From: Torymus aiolomorphi
Taxonomy: Eukaryota > Arthropoda > Insecta > Hymenoptera > Torymidae
NCBI GenBank assembly: GCA_036365515.1
Contig: CM070876.1
Span: 92,501,800 to 92,565,799 of the forward strand
DNA: 64,000 nt
Reading direction: 5' to 3'
In this document: positions 23,853 to 35,509 of the stretch, one piece after another
How the letters are laid out: each line of letters opens with the position of its first letter
Position numbering within the stretch: position 1 is the first letter of the stretch
The notes under the pieces: generated by a model
What the model was told of the DNA's origin: nothing
What the model saw: only the letters and a program-made list of their open reading frames with translations
Database searches by the model: none
Program-made: the position numbers and the translations under genes

Positions 23853-24089
23853 AGGACATTCTTAGAAGCAGTACAACGAGCAGTTGAGGTTCTCGACCTG
23901 AAAACACCAAGAAGGATCTCCGCATACACAATCAACCATACAGACGACGTTGTAACAGGATCTTTGAGGACAACAGATACGGAAACTATTGAAATCACGG
24001 ACTCTGCAAATTTCATACCAAACTCAAGTCCTCTCAAAGGATGTATTGTTCTTAACGAGTGGATACGGACTTCAGACACAGACGAATAG
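23853..24089 (+). pseudogene. Open frame without ATG after the basic ORF
   Basis: A 78-codon open frame (EVLDLKTPRRISAYTINHTD and then TETIEITDSANFIPNSSP, ending IRTSDTDE) with ordinary composition and no start codon near its beginning. It could be the displaced C-terminal part of the preceding ORF after a frameshift, or a separate exon. Its composition is more protein-like than the neighbouring frames. Confidence 0.35.
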
Positions 24090-24208
24090 AAGGGTTACTA
24101 TAGAATAATAGAAGGTTAACTAATCCTGACTACAACAATTTTCTCAGAAATTATTATAATCCTCATCTTGGTAGTCCTATTAGTCTGGTTAATTTACCAT
24201 TATTACCA

Positions 24209-25522
24209 GTGAATAAAATGGCGGACGACGCGATAGCCAATCTGACGCACCATCAGAATATAACTGATGCTCTGCTTAATACAATGGGAGAATGTACGGT
24301 GCAACAGGCACTACTACATATTCCCCCATACGACGGTAAAAACATGTCATTGAAAACATTTTTACAAGATGTAGAGAACGGGCTAGCTATCTGCCCAGAA
24401 GGCATCCAAAATGCCTATTTTAAGGGAGTAATAGCCAAGCTACGAGACACTGCCCGTGATGCCGTTAGTGGACTCGAGATTAATACTCTCGACGCCCTCA
24501 AGGACGCCTTGAAGGAGTACTTCGCACCCAAGAAGACGTACACTCATTACTGTGCAGAAATCCAAGGAGTCAGGATGAGAAAAGCCGAAACAGTAATGGA
24601 ATATTACAGCAGAATTAAAAGAATTATGGTGAGCGCCAAGGCTTCACTCGAGGACAAATTCACCGTAGCCCAAGTACCCCACATGACAATTATGCTCGAA
24701 GGAATAGCTCTAGAATCCTTCAAAAGAGGGTTATCCGACGATTTATTATACGCAATGAGTGTCCAGGAACCTGAAACACTCGACACCGCCTTTAAAATCG
24801 CTCAACGAATCGAAAGAGGCATGGGAGGAATCAGCGACAGACGAGGAACACTTAGTATCGCCGAAGTAGCCATCTCCCAGGAACAGGACGCAGGACAAGT
24901 CCGATTCTCACAAGATAGGAGATCGCCCTCTCCCTATCAAGATAGATCAATTGAACGAAGACGCCAAGAATTCGTGCCATTTGGCCAACGAAATGACCAG
25001 AGGCGTAACAGATCTCCATCTCCTTACAGAGGAAATTCTCCTTACAGAGGAAATTCTCCCTACAGAGGAAATTCTCCTTACAGAAGAGTCAAAGATCAGG
25101 AGTGATCTTACCCCCGACGCCCATTTGTCCAACCAAGACCAACCTTCGAAGATCACCGCCAACCAAGAGAATTGCAAGGAAATTATAATGACTCGCATAA
25201 GCCGAGATACTCAGGATCCAGGCATAATTACCCACCAAGATGGCCCGCGCCGGCAGAGGTACAAATGGCATATCCGTATATGCCCCCAATGCCTTATAAC
25301 TATCAATACCCCGGTCCACCTTTTTACGCACCACTACCACCACCGCCGTTCTTTTATAATCAACCACGCCCCGCAATACCTGAATCATCCAAGGCAAATT
25401 TAAACTCCAGGGTCACTCGCCAGCAAGACGCACTGACGAGCGAGTCAAAGAACGAGCGTCCAATAACAGTCAAATTTTTGTCAGCCGGAGATTTGATGAA
25501 GAACCCACAGGGCGAGGAGTAA
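24209..25522 (+). pseudogene. gag: gag of element A with an in-frame TGA
   Basis: The capsid-like part spans residues 30-215 (IPPYDGKNMSLKTFLQDVEN, then a YFAPKKTY region). An Arg-rich tail carries four SPYRGN-type 15-bp repeats (25017-25085). There are no CCHC knuckles, as is usual for errantivirus Gag. The frame stops at TGA 25103-25105 and then stays open in the same frame to 25522, through a Pro/Tyr-rich segment (MPPMPYNYQYPGPP). The stop is a nonsense mutation or a recoded codon. Without it Gag has about 437 residues. Pol follows in the -1 frame. Confidence 0.8.
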
Positions 25523-26206
25523 CGCCAATTATAACCCTAGACGCCCCGGAATTACGAGGTCCCATGCGCTTTTTAGTAGACACCGGAGCCGAAGTGAATT
25601 TGTTAAAAATTCAAGCACTAAATCCCAGGACTGTGATAGCTACCATGAGGCGATGACCATCACAGGGATAACAAAAGACAGTTTTAACACCGCAGGATCA
25701 ACGGAGGTGACCTTCTTTGATAAACCAATCAAAGTACAAGTGGTCACGTCCGCCCTTCCTGTCGAGGTAGATGGCATATTAGGAGTAAATTTCCTAAGCG
25801 CAGAAAGTGAATATCGTTTCACCACAACGCAGTGATCACCGCCTCACGCCCTATTAAGCCTTTTAGATTCACCAACCATGAATACAGAGAGCCTAAGCCA
25901 TCTAAATTCATTTTGAAGGCTAGAACAAAAACTCCAGTCTCTATAAATCTCCAAAATACAACGCTAAAAACAGGATATCTACCTAGGATTAAAACCCCCG
26001 ATAACATCTTCATCGGTGAAGCAGTAGTCAACAACTTAGATAAAAAATGCTACGTAATGGTGGTTAACTCATACGAAGAAGATGCCGAAGTCGAAATATC
26101 CTCGAAGGAGTTGCAACCTTTCGAACTTCTGGAGGAATCAGAAGACTTCTTCGACAGTGACAAAAGTAACACCGAAGCGGTACCTACAAAGGACCGGCTT
26201 CAATGA
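25523..26206 (+). pseudogene. pol: Protease and linker of element A pol, frameshifted
   Basis: The retropepsin active site FLVDTGAEVNLLK lies at about 25570-25610. The flap and C-terminal part (GILGVNFLS at about 25777-25803) is in another frame, so a frameshift lies near 25630. A second frame change is near 25815-25830 and an in-frame TGA closes the linker at 26204-26206. One protease domain only, unlike element B. The next domain continues in the last frame. Not functional as it stands. Confidence 0.8.
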
Positions 26207-27803
26207 ATAGAGGATAGTCTACGCTTAGACCACCTAAACAAGGAAGAAAAGGAGCACGTGTTAGCCTTGACTAAAGATTACAATTCCCTATTCCACTTAT
26301 CTGGTGATCCTCTTCCCGCCACTAACGTACTGCAACACTCGATACACACCACAGATGAGGTGCCAGTATTTGTAAAACAATATCGGTATCCACCAGTCCA
26401 TAAAGAAGAGACCGAGTGGCAAGTTAACACACTCCTTAAGGATGGAATTATAGAAGACTCCACCTCTCCGTACAACTCCCCATTATGGATCGTTCCTAAG
26501 AAAAATGATTCCAAGGGTAACAAAAGATGGAGAATGGTAATAGATTATCGAGCACTGAACGAAAAAACAGTGGGCGATGCCCACCCGTTACCGAATATCG
26601 CCGAAATTCTAGATCGATTGGGAGGAGCAAAATATTTTTCTACCTTCGACTTAGCCAGCGGATTCCATCAGATTGAAATGAACCCCAAAGACAAACATAA
26701 GACAGCTTTCAGTACCGGTAACGGACACTATCATTATGTCCGAATGCCGTTCGGGCTAAAGAACGCCCCGGCGACATTTCAACGCCTCATGAACCTAATA
26801 CTCTTAGGTCTACAGGATTCAGAACTGCTAGTCTACCTTGACGACGTAATCATCTTCGCATCAAGCTTGGAGGAACACGCGAAGAAAGTAAAACGACTTT
26901 TCGAACGATTAAAGGTAGCCAAATTATCACTTCAGCCCGACAAATGTGAATTCCTCGCCACCGAAGTTGAATACTTGGGCCATATAATAGACGAAAACGG
27001 AGTGCGGCCAGATCCTAAAAAGACTGAAGCCGTACGCAACTTCCCTAAACCTAAGAACCAGACAAATATTAGACAATTCTTAGGCTTAGCAGGATACTAT
27101 CGGCGATTCATCGAAGGATTCTCATCAAGAGCTAGACCACTTTCGGATCTACTAAAAAAGACCGTTGCTTTCGAGTGGACTGAGAAACATCAAACAAGTT
27201 TTGACGCCCTTTATTCTGACAACAGATGCATCAGATTATGCAGTAGGTGCCGTTCTCAGTCAAGGTAAAGTAGGTGAAGATCGGCCAATCGTATATATGT
27301 CGAAAATGATGAAATCAGCAGAAAGGAATTATGGTACTACCGAAAAGGAATGCCTCGCCATCATTTATGCGATACTGCACTACCGACCATACCTATATGG
27401 ACGTGAGTTCACTCTTATTTGCGACCATGAACCACTGAAATGGATCGATTCAGTGAAACCCCCGGTACAAAGATTACTCCGATGGAGGACTCGACTCCGC
27501 GAATACGAATATAAGTTTATTCACAAACCAGGGAGGCTGAACGTCAATGCTGACGCCCTATCTAGAAACCCGACTTTACCCGAAGCAGTGGCGTTACCCA
27601 CATCCTCGTCTGCAAGGACATCAATAAAACCGCACGCCAGGAAGGCTACTTCCAGCGGAAGAGGAAGACCCCTAGGATCCAAAAATAAACCTCCCGCACC
27701 AAACTTATCAACCACCAACACTGAAGGTGAAACCATAGCAGAGCGACTCTTAGCTCGACGTGCCAAACCTCCGGACGAGATAGCCACTAAGGAGCTGGCA
27801 TAA
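26207..27803 (+). pseudogene. pol: Reverse transcriptase and RNase H of element A
   Basis: The RT runs from about 26330 with SPYNSPLWIVPKK, LASGFHQIEM, MPFGLKNAPATFQR and the catalytic VYLDD box (26831-26845), then FLGLAGYYRRFI. After FDAL (about 27210) some 50-60 nt present in element B are missing. RNase H resumes in another frame with ILTTDASDYAVGAVLSQ and ICDHEPLKW. An in-frame TAA ends it at 27801-27803. The catalytic motifs are intact but the reading frame is not. Confidence 0.88.
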
Positions 27804-28456
27804 CCCGTCACCAAAAATAAAACAACTGATACCTCGAAACCTAAAGGAATAAGACCCTTAGATTATAAAAAAAAGGTAACCTTTCGCGAAGATTCAGGAT
27901 CGTCAACGGAAGAACCACCCGCACCAAGACAGCGAAATAGCGGATTTCGCAGCCTAATTTCCCAAGCACCACCTATCCGCAGGAGACAAAACACTGAAGA
28001 TAGCACGATGGATCCTTCCGCAATTCAAGCAGGACCTACAAATAAAAACATAAAAGAAATTACTTTGCCAGGCACTACTGACGAAGAATATTGGTGGGAC
28101 TGCAAGGTAGGTGATTCCAGTCTGCGCCCTACCTACCGTCCTATAGTCCGTTCAACTCCGGTAGAATCAGAACTGTTGGAAACTTCTGACGAAACCGAAA
28201 ACGAAATAAGAAGACCCGTTAGAATGGATAAGATAGAAGAAGAAGCTACAGACGAATCCTCTACCGAAGTGGAAGAGCAAGTAGAAAACCAAGCGCCAAG
28301 TAAGGCCTCGGATACCGTTTCACCTGGCATATTTTACCCAGCATTTATGGGTACCACAGGTTCTAACTTAAGGATAAAACTAATTAACCAGAGTCTCACA
28401 GCTAGGAATGATAACATACTCCACTTCTATCAGCTGATGGAGAATTCGTTACTCCT
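27804..28456 (+). pseudogene. Linker between RNase H and integrase, element A
   Basis: The RNase H frame stays open beyond the TAA at 27801 to 28475, acidic and Ser/Thr/Glu-rich. The integrase frame starts near 28450, so a frameshift lies about there. In element B the corresponding linker is Asn/Lys-rich and uninterrupted. Confidence 0.6.
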
Positions 28457-29875
28457 GTGTCTAAACTCCTGTTAGATCTAGGGAAAGTGGATAAACGGCA
28501 TATATTAGATACAAAACCTAAACAAGGCCAAGTAATAATCACCCATAGATCAAATACAAAAGTATTTACAGGAATACTTAAACAAAACCATTTCGAGGAA
28601 TACTCCCTCCAAGAGCTTACAACGGTGTTAGAAAATCTGGCAGAAGCACTGGATAAACACTCAATAAAAACCCTAAGAATTTCCAAGAGTAATGATATGA
28701 CTGATAAATTGACCTTCTCTACCTTTATCGATATTCTCAAAAAGACCCTTGCAAAGTGTAATAGCACTATCTTTATATGCTATGGCAACACAACGATACC
28801 CCCTGACGACCTACGCCAAGAGATCATACGAGAAAATCACGATAGTCTCGTAGGCGGACATAAAGGTGTCTCGAAAACCTATCGAAGGATCAGAGAAAAA
28901 TTCTTCTGGACCGGCCTAAAGGCAGGAGTAACAGAATATATTCGTAACTGCCCTGGCTGTCAGGAATTAAAATTGGTACGCGTGAAAAATCGTGAACCAA
29001 TGGTTATTACGGACACACCCATAGAACCATTTGATAAGATCTCGATAGATACCGTGGGACCACTTCCGATCACCGTAGACGGAAACAAGCATATCCTTAC
29101 TGCTCAAGATAACTTGACTAAGTACTGCATACCAGTACCCATACCTAACCTCAAGGCCGAAACAATTGCTGACGCATTAGCAAGGCACGTTATCACCCTT
29201 TATGGTTCTCCTCGCGTCATACTCTCAGACAAGGCGCCAGAACTAATCGGAAAGGTGATGCAACAACTAGCTAAGGTATTTAAGATAAAACAAGTAATTA
29301 CCTCAGGATACCATCCCCAATCCAATGGAGCATTGGAACGCAGTCACATAACTCTAATAGAATACATACGACACCATATTCAAAAATTCGAGGACTGGGA
29401 TAAGGTAATCCCGTTCGCTATCTTTTCGTACAATACCAGCATCCACGAAGCCACAAATTTTACACCATTCGAGTTAATATTTGGCAAACCAGCACGTACG
29501 CCAAGCTCCGTTCCTGACCAAAAAACGGAGACATATACATCCTACATGTCCGAATTGATAACACGTTTAAATGACGTTAGGTCCTTCGGGGTAAAAACCT
29601 TAATGGACTCAAAACAAAAATCAAAACGCCTATATGACCGAAAGGCCAAGCACCATGATTATGCATCCGGTGACTGGGTGTACGTCCAAAAAGAAGCTAG
29701 GAAAAATAAACTAGATAAAACATACGTTGGCCCCTACAAAATAGTGGACGTGTTAGAGAAAAATAATGTTGTGTTGGAAACATCTAACAACAAAAGAATT
29801 CTTAAGCATATAGATAAAATAAAACCTAGTTATTATAAGGAAAACAGCAACACATCATCAGACGATAATGAGTAA
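28457..29875 (+). CDS. int: Integrase of element A
   Basis: 472 open codons from a GTG (entry is probably by fusion, not this start). HHCC zinc-binding module: H-x6-H in HDSLVGGH and C-x2-C in CPGCQ. The catalytic DDE triad is D198 (ISIDTVG), D258 (ILSDKAP) and E294 (ALERSH), with the expected 35-residue D-E spacing. The C-terminal part has a GPYKIVDVLE-like segment. Integrase inserts the cDNA copy into host DNA. The domain itself is intact although upstream pol is broken. Confidence 0.88.
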   Translation: MSKLLLDLGKVDKRHILDTKPKQGQVIITHRSNTKVFTGILKQNHFEEYSLQELTTVLENLAEALDKHSIKTLRISKSNDMTDKLTFSTFIDILKKTLAKCNSTIFICYGNTTIPPDDLRQEIIRENHDSLVGGHKGVSKTYRRIREKFFWTGLKAGVTEYIRNCPGCQELKLVRVKNREPMVITDTPIEPFDKISIDTVGPLPITVDGNKHILTAQDNLTKYCIPVPIPNLKAETIADALARHVITLYGSPRVILSDKAPELIGKVMQQLAKVFKIKQVITSGYHPQSNGALERSHITLIEYIRHHIQKFEDWDKVIPFAIFSYNTSIHEATNFTPFELIFGKPARTPSSVPDQKTETYTSYMSELITRLNDVRSFGVKTLMDSKQKSKRLYDRKAKHHDYASGDWVYVQKEARKNKLDKTYVGPYKIVDVLEKNNVVLETSNNKRILKHIDKIKPSYYKENSNTSSDDNE

Positions 29876-29908
29876 CTATTCTGAAAACCTGCATGTTACA
29901 GAAGGAAA

Positions 29909-32583
29909 ATGACTTCACAGATCAACACCTTAGCTATTCCATTACTACTCGTGATGACACTCATAAGAGCCGAACAGACTCACAGGATTCAACCCCTAAC
30001 AAACAATCCTGGGCTTTACTACGAAAGGATGCAGGACATTTATTTCACAGAAACCGACTGGAAGGTAATAGTATTTATAGATATCAGTCCCCTACATTAC
30101 AACGCCACATATTACAACACCGCGTTACATAACATCAAGACAAACTGCACTAAGAACTAAAAGTACCCAGAATTATGCGAGGGCCTAGTGGAAAGGATAT
30201 ATTTACTAAAAGAAGTAAATAAAAGGATTCGAGTTCATTATGACGAGCTGATCGACACCATGAGCGAGGTGGAACCCATAGACTATTTGACACCACCAAG
30301 CCCCAAATCCATTAAGGGGGCTAGACACCTTTTTTCTCTGAAATAAGAAGTCACATTTTAATACATAAATGTAAACTAATTATTTCATACTTTTTACATA
30401 TAAAAGTGGGTATATTTACCTTACCTTAAAACTTTCTCCGATGGGCCTTTTATATGGTCCAGAACCATAGTCATCGATGAAACAAGTTTTTTCACTAACC
30501 GTAAGCTTTGAAATTTTCCTGTGGATGGATTGACCAGATTTGAACTAAATTACTCCTGAATAGTATAATTCTCATATGAATGTAGGGATTTTTGATCTAA
30601 TGAGAAAAAAAAAATTGTGCTGTTTTTCAAGTTTTTTTTTAATTTTTTTTAATTTTTTATATTTTTTCATAATTTTTCTGATGTAAAAATTTTTTCCAAC
30701 ATTTAATCCTAAATCCCTACACTCATATGAGAATTATACTATTCAGGAGTAATTTAGTTCAAATCTGGAGTCAATCCATCCACAGGAAAATTTCAAAGCT
30801 TACGGTTAGTGAAAAAACTTGTTTCATCGATGACTATGGTTCTGGACCATATAAAAGGCCCATCGGAGAAAGTTTTAAGGTAAGGTAAATATACCCACTT
30901 TTATATGTAAAAAGTCTGAAATAATTAGTTTACATTTATGTATTAAAATGTGACTTCTTATTTCAGAGAAAAAAGGTGTCTAGCCCCCTTAAAAGAAGCG
31001 CCCCTTTTGGATTCATCGGAAGCATCAGTAAGACGCTCTTCGGAACACTATCTGACAGCGATGGCCAAAAATATAATCAACAAATAAAAGAACTATTCAA
31101 GGGACAAATTAACCTGGCAAAAATATCAAATGAAGAGGCCCATTTGGTGGAACATCAATTAGCGCACATGAGTAAAACGATCAAAGACACAAACGCAACC
31201 ATCAATGTAGCCATGAAAGCTCTCACATCAACCCTAAAAAAATGGAATGACGTCGATAGTACCTGGCACCACATGTTCATTGTCCAAGCAATTACTTCAG
31301 TTACCAATTCCATCGAGACTACACTAACTAACTATCTGGATGTCTTTAAAACACTTACCGAAGCAGTCCGCGCAGCAAGACTAGGGCATCTCAATCCGTC
31401 GCTTCTTTCTACATCTAGACTTCAACAAATTATCAGACAGATCTCCGATCTTCGACCATCCTCCGAGTTCCTCATCCCTATCGTACATGCCAGATCAGAT
31501 AAATTGTCTGACCTAGCATCAGTGAAGCTAGGATTTAAAAATAATATGTTCTTGGTAGAAATTAGAATACCCCTACTCAACAAATTCCCGACGGAACTAT
31601 ACAGAATGCATCCCATTCCAGTCATACAATACCATGAACAACACATGGTAAGCGCCTATATTATACCACAAACCCCATACATAGCGGTAACTAAGGACAA
31701 GAGGGCTTATAGCCTCTTGACCGAACAAAACCTAGGAGCCTGTACACACACATCACACTACAGGATCTGCGTACACGCACAACCCATATATGAATCTGAC
31801 GAAGAATCAACCTGCGATTACCTCCTATTAAATCAACAAAGCCTGGAAAATCTAAAGAAGTGTAATGTCCACTTCCTGCCTAAGGTCTCGCCATACTGGA
31901 TATACCTAGACTCCATGAATGGATGGTTATACTCAGTGGCTCCAAATACCACTCTGCAGATATTGTGCCCTGGTGAACAACACCACCTTGCTACTATATC
32001 TGGAGTTGGTCTCCTCCAACTAAAATCAAAATGCTCCGCACGACTTGACCGAGTGATGTTATCCGGAGTACAAACTCTAGGACATTCGACGGAATTCCTG
32101 TATCTGCCCAATATTCATCTTGATATCTCCACTATAGACATGGATTTCTTTCCCAAACTAATCGAGATAAATAGTACCCTTCTATATCCGCATCTCATAG
32201 GTAAATTGACGCCTTCCCACCTAGGAACAGGACTTACCCTTAAATCCATACAAGATAAATATAGTAAATTCTTATCCGAAAGATCGGACGAAACAATAAA
32301 AACCACCCTCATTTATGGATCCCTAGGATCCAACATAGTCATATTCATAATAGCAATAATAGTAATCGCTTTATGTGCCCCTAATATAAAATGCCCCTCA
32401 TGGCATAAAGAAAAGGAATTGGGCGACGAACGCTCAGAGAATTTAGACTACAGTGTTTTACGGCCTATAAACTCGGTTTACCATCCTGTAACCTGTAATA
32501 ATATTCAGCCGCATTGCACCCCACGCCATTCGACCTATATCGAGGAGAACGAACATCAAACCAATGAAGATCAAAACGATTAA
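29909..32583 (+). pseudogene. env: env1 of element A: F-type envelope, interrupted
   Basis: Starts with a signal peptide (MTSQINTLAIPLLLVMTLI) and an NNPGLYY motif. An in-frame TAA lies at 30158-30160. A palindromic element (30316-30988) then interrupts the frame. After it come a basic cleavage-like motif and a hydrophobic GFIGSISKTLFG fusion-peptide segment, a heptad-rich region, conserved Cys residues, and a membrane anchor near 32320-32380 (IVIFIIAIIVIAL) with a cytoplasmic tail. This is the arrangement of baculovirus-F-like Env of errantiviruses. Broken in at least two places. Confidence 0.82.
30316..30988. mobile_element. TTAA-flanked palindromic MITE inside env1
   Basis: 673 bp with termini GGGGGCTAGACACC and GGTGTCTAGCCCCC, flanked by TTAA at 30312-30315 and 30989-30992. 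Arms of about 280 bp are near-complementary (for example GAAACAAGTTTTTTCACTAA versus its reverse complement). The centre is a T-rich spacer. TTAA duplication and G-rich termini suggest piggyBac-type mobilisation. No transposase is present. Confidence 0.9.
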
Positions 32584-32768
32584 TATTTCTTTTTTTTCTC
32601 TTTTCTAACCTATGTTTACTCTTCACAGATATACCCATATCCTCTCCACGCATAACCAAAAGATTGTCGTGTCGTCTGTTTTACGCTTACTGCTAATCCA
32701 CCATCAGAAAGATCCCAGCTTACGAAATAATCCCTTGTAAATCCCTAACTGAATTCTTCTGTCCTCAG

Positions 32769-34488
32769 ATGCACACAGCGGCACTACTTCTGGCAGTATT
32801 CGTGGCGGTAGTCCAACCCACTCCACCTATCACTTCCTTACCTACCAACCCCGGTATCTATTATGACTATGTTGGAAGGGCTCAATTCGCTACAAAATGG
32901 AGAAGGTTCCTTCTTCAACTAAATTATTACAGCATTGACCATAACTCAACTGAACTAAACAACTACATCTCCGATGTCATGTCCAAATGTCCTGGCGACT
33001 TACCGAAGTGCCAACAATACTTGGTATTCAAAACCAATGTCCCGAAACATCTACATATGGCAGACCGTATGCTGGACAAACTCCAGAGACTCACACCAGA
33101 ATCAAGCCCCCCCCAGCATAGAACAAACATCGACATTCACCTTTGTTAACAGAAGTGTCGCTGAAGAGACTACCCAAATAATAACTTTAGAACTCGGACC
33201 ATTGGGAGAATCTCTCTATCAAGAACGTGAAACGTTCCGGTACGCGCAAAAGAAAGTACTCGAATACCTCCAACTAAGCCCTCCGTCAGACCCGGAACAA
33301 TTTTTCAAAACCATTAAGGAATGGTTAGCTACCTTGGAAATTATACTCAGCCATTACGTCAACAATTGTAAAAAAATAATACGGATCCTCCAACAATCCG
33401 AAGGAGGAAAAATTAGTCAACAATTACTCTCCCCGGACGAAATCAAGCGAATAATAGAAGGGCTAAACAACGAACATATTAACGAAGAAATATCGGAATT
33501 AGACACCTTTTCTGCGGAATTTAGGAAAATGGTTAGCATCACAACCTCAAGGCACCGTTACGTCATCAACATCGACATCGAATTTCCGCTATTCTCAAGG
33601 GCTGAATTCCTGCTATTCAGAGCCCATTCCGTCATGAGGTCACAAGGAGATAACACAGGAAGCTACGTCATCACAGATACCCCCTATATCGCCTTAAAAG
33701 AAGACAATTCTACGCACTGCCTATTCACTGAATACGAAGCAACCAGCTGCGTCCAACACGCAAATACACGCTATTGCCGAAACCCAACGCTCATGCGCTC
33801 CAGTGAATCCTGTATGAGCGAAATGTTACAGAAACCTACAATGGAAGCCTTAAAGCAATGCAAAATCGGAAGCAAACCATTTGACCGGATTGAGTGGACC
33901 TTCCTAACATACAGTAGAGAATGGCTAATCTCTACACCTCGGCCAATAAAAATAAAAATGTATTGTAATAATGGCAGCAATTACACGATCACCACGGAAG
34001 GAGTGAGTCTTATAGAACCAATAGGAACATGCCACGTTATAACCAACGACACCAGAGATAGCAATTACTACTTAAGGACCATAAGACCTAACCATCCAGT
34101 CTTCCACTATTTACCTAACATGGATCCCAACCTAAGAAAATTGCTTACGAAGAACATCACCAGGGAACACCTGCCTGAAGTCACTCAATTAAAGACCTCA
34201 GAAGGAAAGTTATCAGAACAGATCAATGAGCTGAGAATGGCCTTCTATGCTCTCCTCGCCTACTCCACAATAATCTCAATTACCATGATCCTATACATTC
34301 TTACAAGAGCTACCTACCGCCACGAACGAGACACCTCAGAAGAACCACTGATAACGAATGAAGAGGCTACGCAAGATTCACAAAGAAAAAGTGCACCCGA
34401 ATCACCACCTCCTACAATACCTCCTCCTATGCCAAACATCCAACAGAAACGAGTAGATTTTAATCTCTCGCCGGCACGTATTAGATAG
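32769..34488 (+). pseudogene. env: env2 of element A: envelope paralogue without fusion peptide
   Basis: Starts at ATG 32769, directly after CAG, with a signal peptide (MHTAALLLAVFVAVVQP) and a TNPGIYYDY motif matching NNPGLYY of env1. A frame change occurs at a C-run near 33108-33115, and the rest reads in another frame to 34488. The core is clearly related to env1: LLSPDEIKRII, TDTPYIA followed by a Cys-rich stretch, and an LPNM motif. It has a membrane segment (LLAYSTIISITMILYIL). No basic cleavage site or hydrophobic fusion peptide is seen where env1 has them. Confidence 0.75.
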
Positions 34489-34606
34489 AAAAATCCTACC
34501 CATTTAGAATCTATAGTCTAAACAACCTCCATAAACCTATCCCCCCCCCCCCCCTTTTCTCTTCAGAACACTATTCATGTTATTCTTTTTCCTCTTTCTT
34601 TTTCAG

Positions 34607-34975
34607 ATGATGACCACCGAAAACAAAATGACCCTATTAAGAGTCTGCGGGTTCCAGCCAGCAGTTACAAACTGCCACACCCCCACTTACTCCCTACCAC
34701 CAGGCACATTATGCCAAAGTTGTGGGAGAAGGTTCTTCCAACGCCCAAGGCAAAGAATCACACCACATGAGACCACGATAATGGTACCCATAAAACCAGA
34801 GGTACACCGTCGCCTTCAAGCCTCGCTCAGTAAAGAGGAAATGAATTACCTGGAGAGATATATCCAGATAGCCGAAAACCACACGACATCAGCACAACTT
34901 CTAACTCTAGTAATGCGACTAAATGCCCACCGCAGTGCCCCCGTCGCCATGGTCACACAGAGGAATGGTGCCTGA
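34607..34975 (+). CDS. Small Cys-containing 3' ORF of element A
   Basis: 122 residues from ATG 34607, which directly follows a strong acceptor-like pyrimidine tract and CAG (34580-34606). The N-terminal third has VCGFQPAVTNC and GTLCQSCGRRFF, a possible C-x9-C...C-x2-C metal site, then a basic QRPRQR segment. The C-terminal half is helical (LSKEEMNYLERYIQIAE). No family is recognised. Position after env resembles that of accessory genes in complex retroviruses. Confidence 0.5.
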   Translation: MMTTENKMTLLRVCGFQPAVTNCHTPTYSLPPGTLCQSCGRRFFQRPRQRITPHETTIMVPIKPEVHRRLQASLSKEEMNYLERYIQIAENHTTSAQLLTLVMRLNAHRSAPVAMVTQRNGA

Positions 34976-35509
34976 TAACACCTCAAGGTGACCATGGCAG
35001 AGCACTCCGATATTAACCCCTTTATATTAGATTATATTAGTTATATAATGTACCAGTTTTTAGTCTATTAGTTTCATTAGTCTCGATTAAGAAGAAAAAA
35101 AGGGGGTCAAATTCTTTGGCGAAACATTGCTAGAAAAATGATACAAAATATTATAAACTATTATAAAAAGAAAGAGGAAAACACAAACAGAATTTACACT
35201 CAACCACTAGTAAGCGAACTCCACGCAACCTAAGATGTGTCACGATTATATTTGATAGGTAAAATAGTTCTGTCCCCCACCATCAGGCAACGAGTCTCGG
35301 GCTGGTTCAATACAAATCAGCTCGTGCAGACGACAGGTCGCTGCGCCTCAGTTTATCAGGCTAATTTAACCATAACACATCTGCTCTCTCTTTTGGTAAC
35401 ACAAGGGTAAGTTGCCTATCGAGCCATCAGGACATCCGGCCTAAGGCATCAACCCTTCGCACTCATCACCTGAATCCATTGAGGACGATGAAAATTCTGA
35501 GTTGGGAGG
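34976..35509 (+). other. 3' untranslated region of element A with two polypurine tracts
   Basis: A strong purine run (AAGAAGAAAAAAAGGGGG, 35089-35106) lies about 400 bp before the LTR. The purines actually abutting the LTR are short (GAGTTGGGAGG, 35499-35509). A TGTCACGAT word like the LTR start occurs at 35238. No coding frame. Confidence 0.6.

Noticed and set aside
25471..25480. CAAATTTTTG as a -1 frameshift site for gag-pol of element A
   Set aside because: The T-run is near the right place, but the heptamer in register (A-TTT-TTG) does not fit the X-XXY-YYZ rule, and no structure was found downstream.
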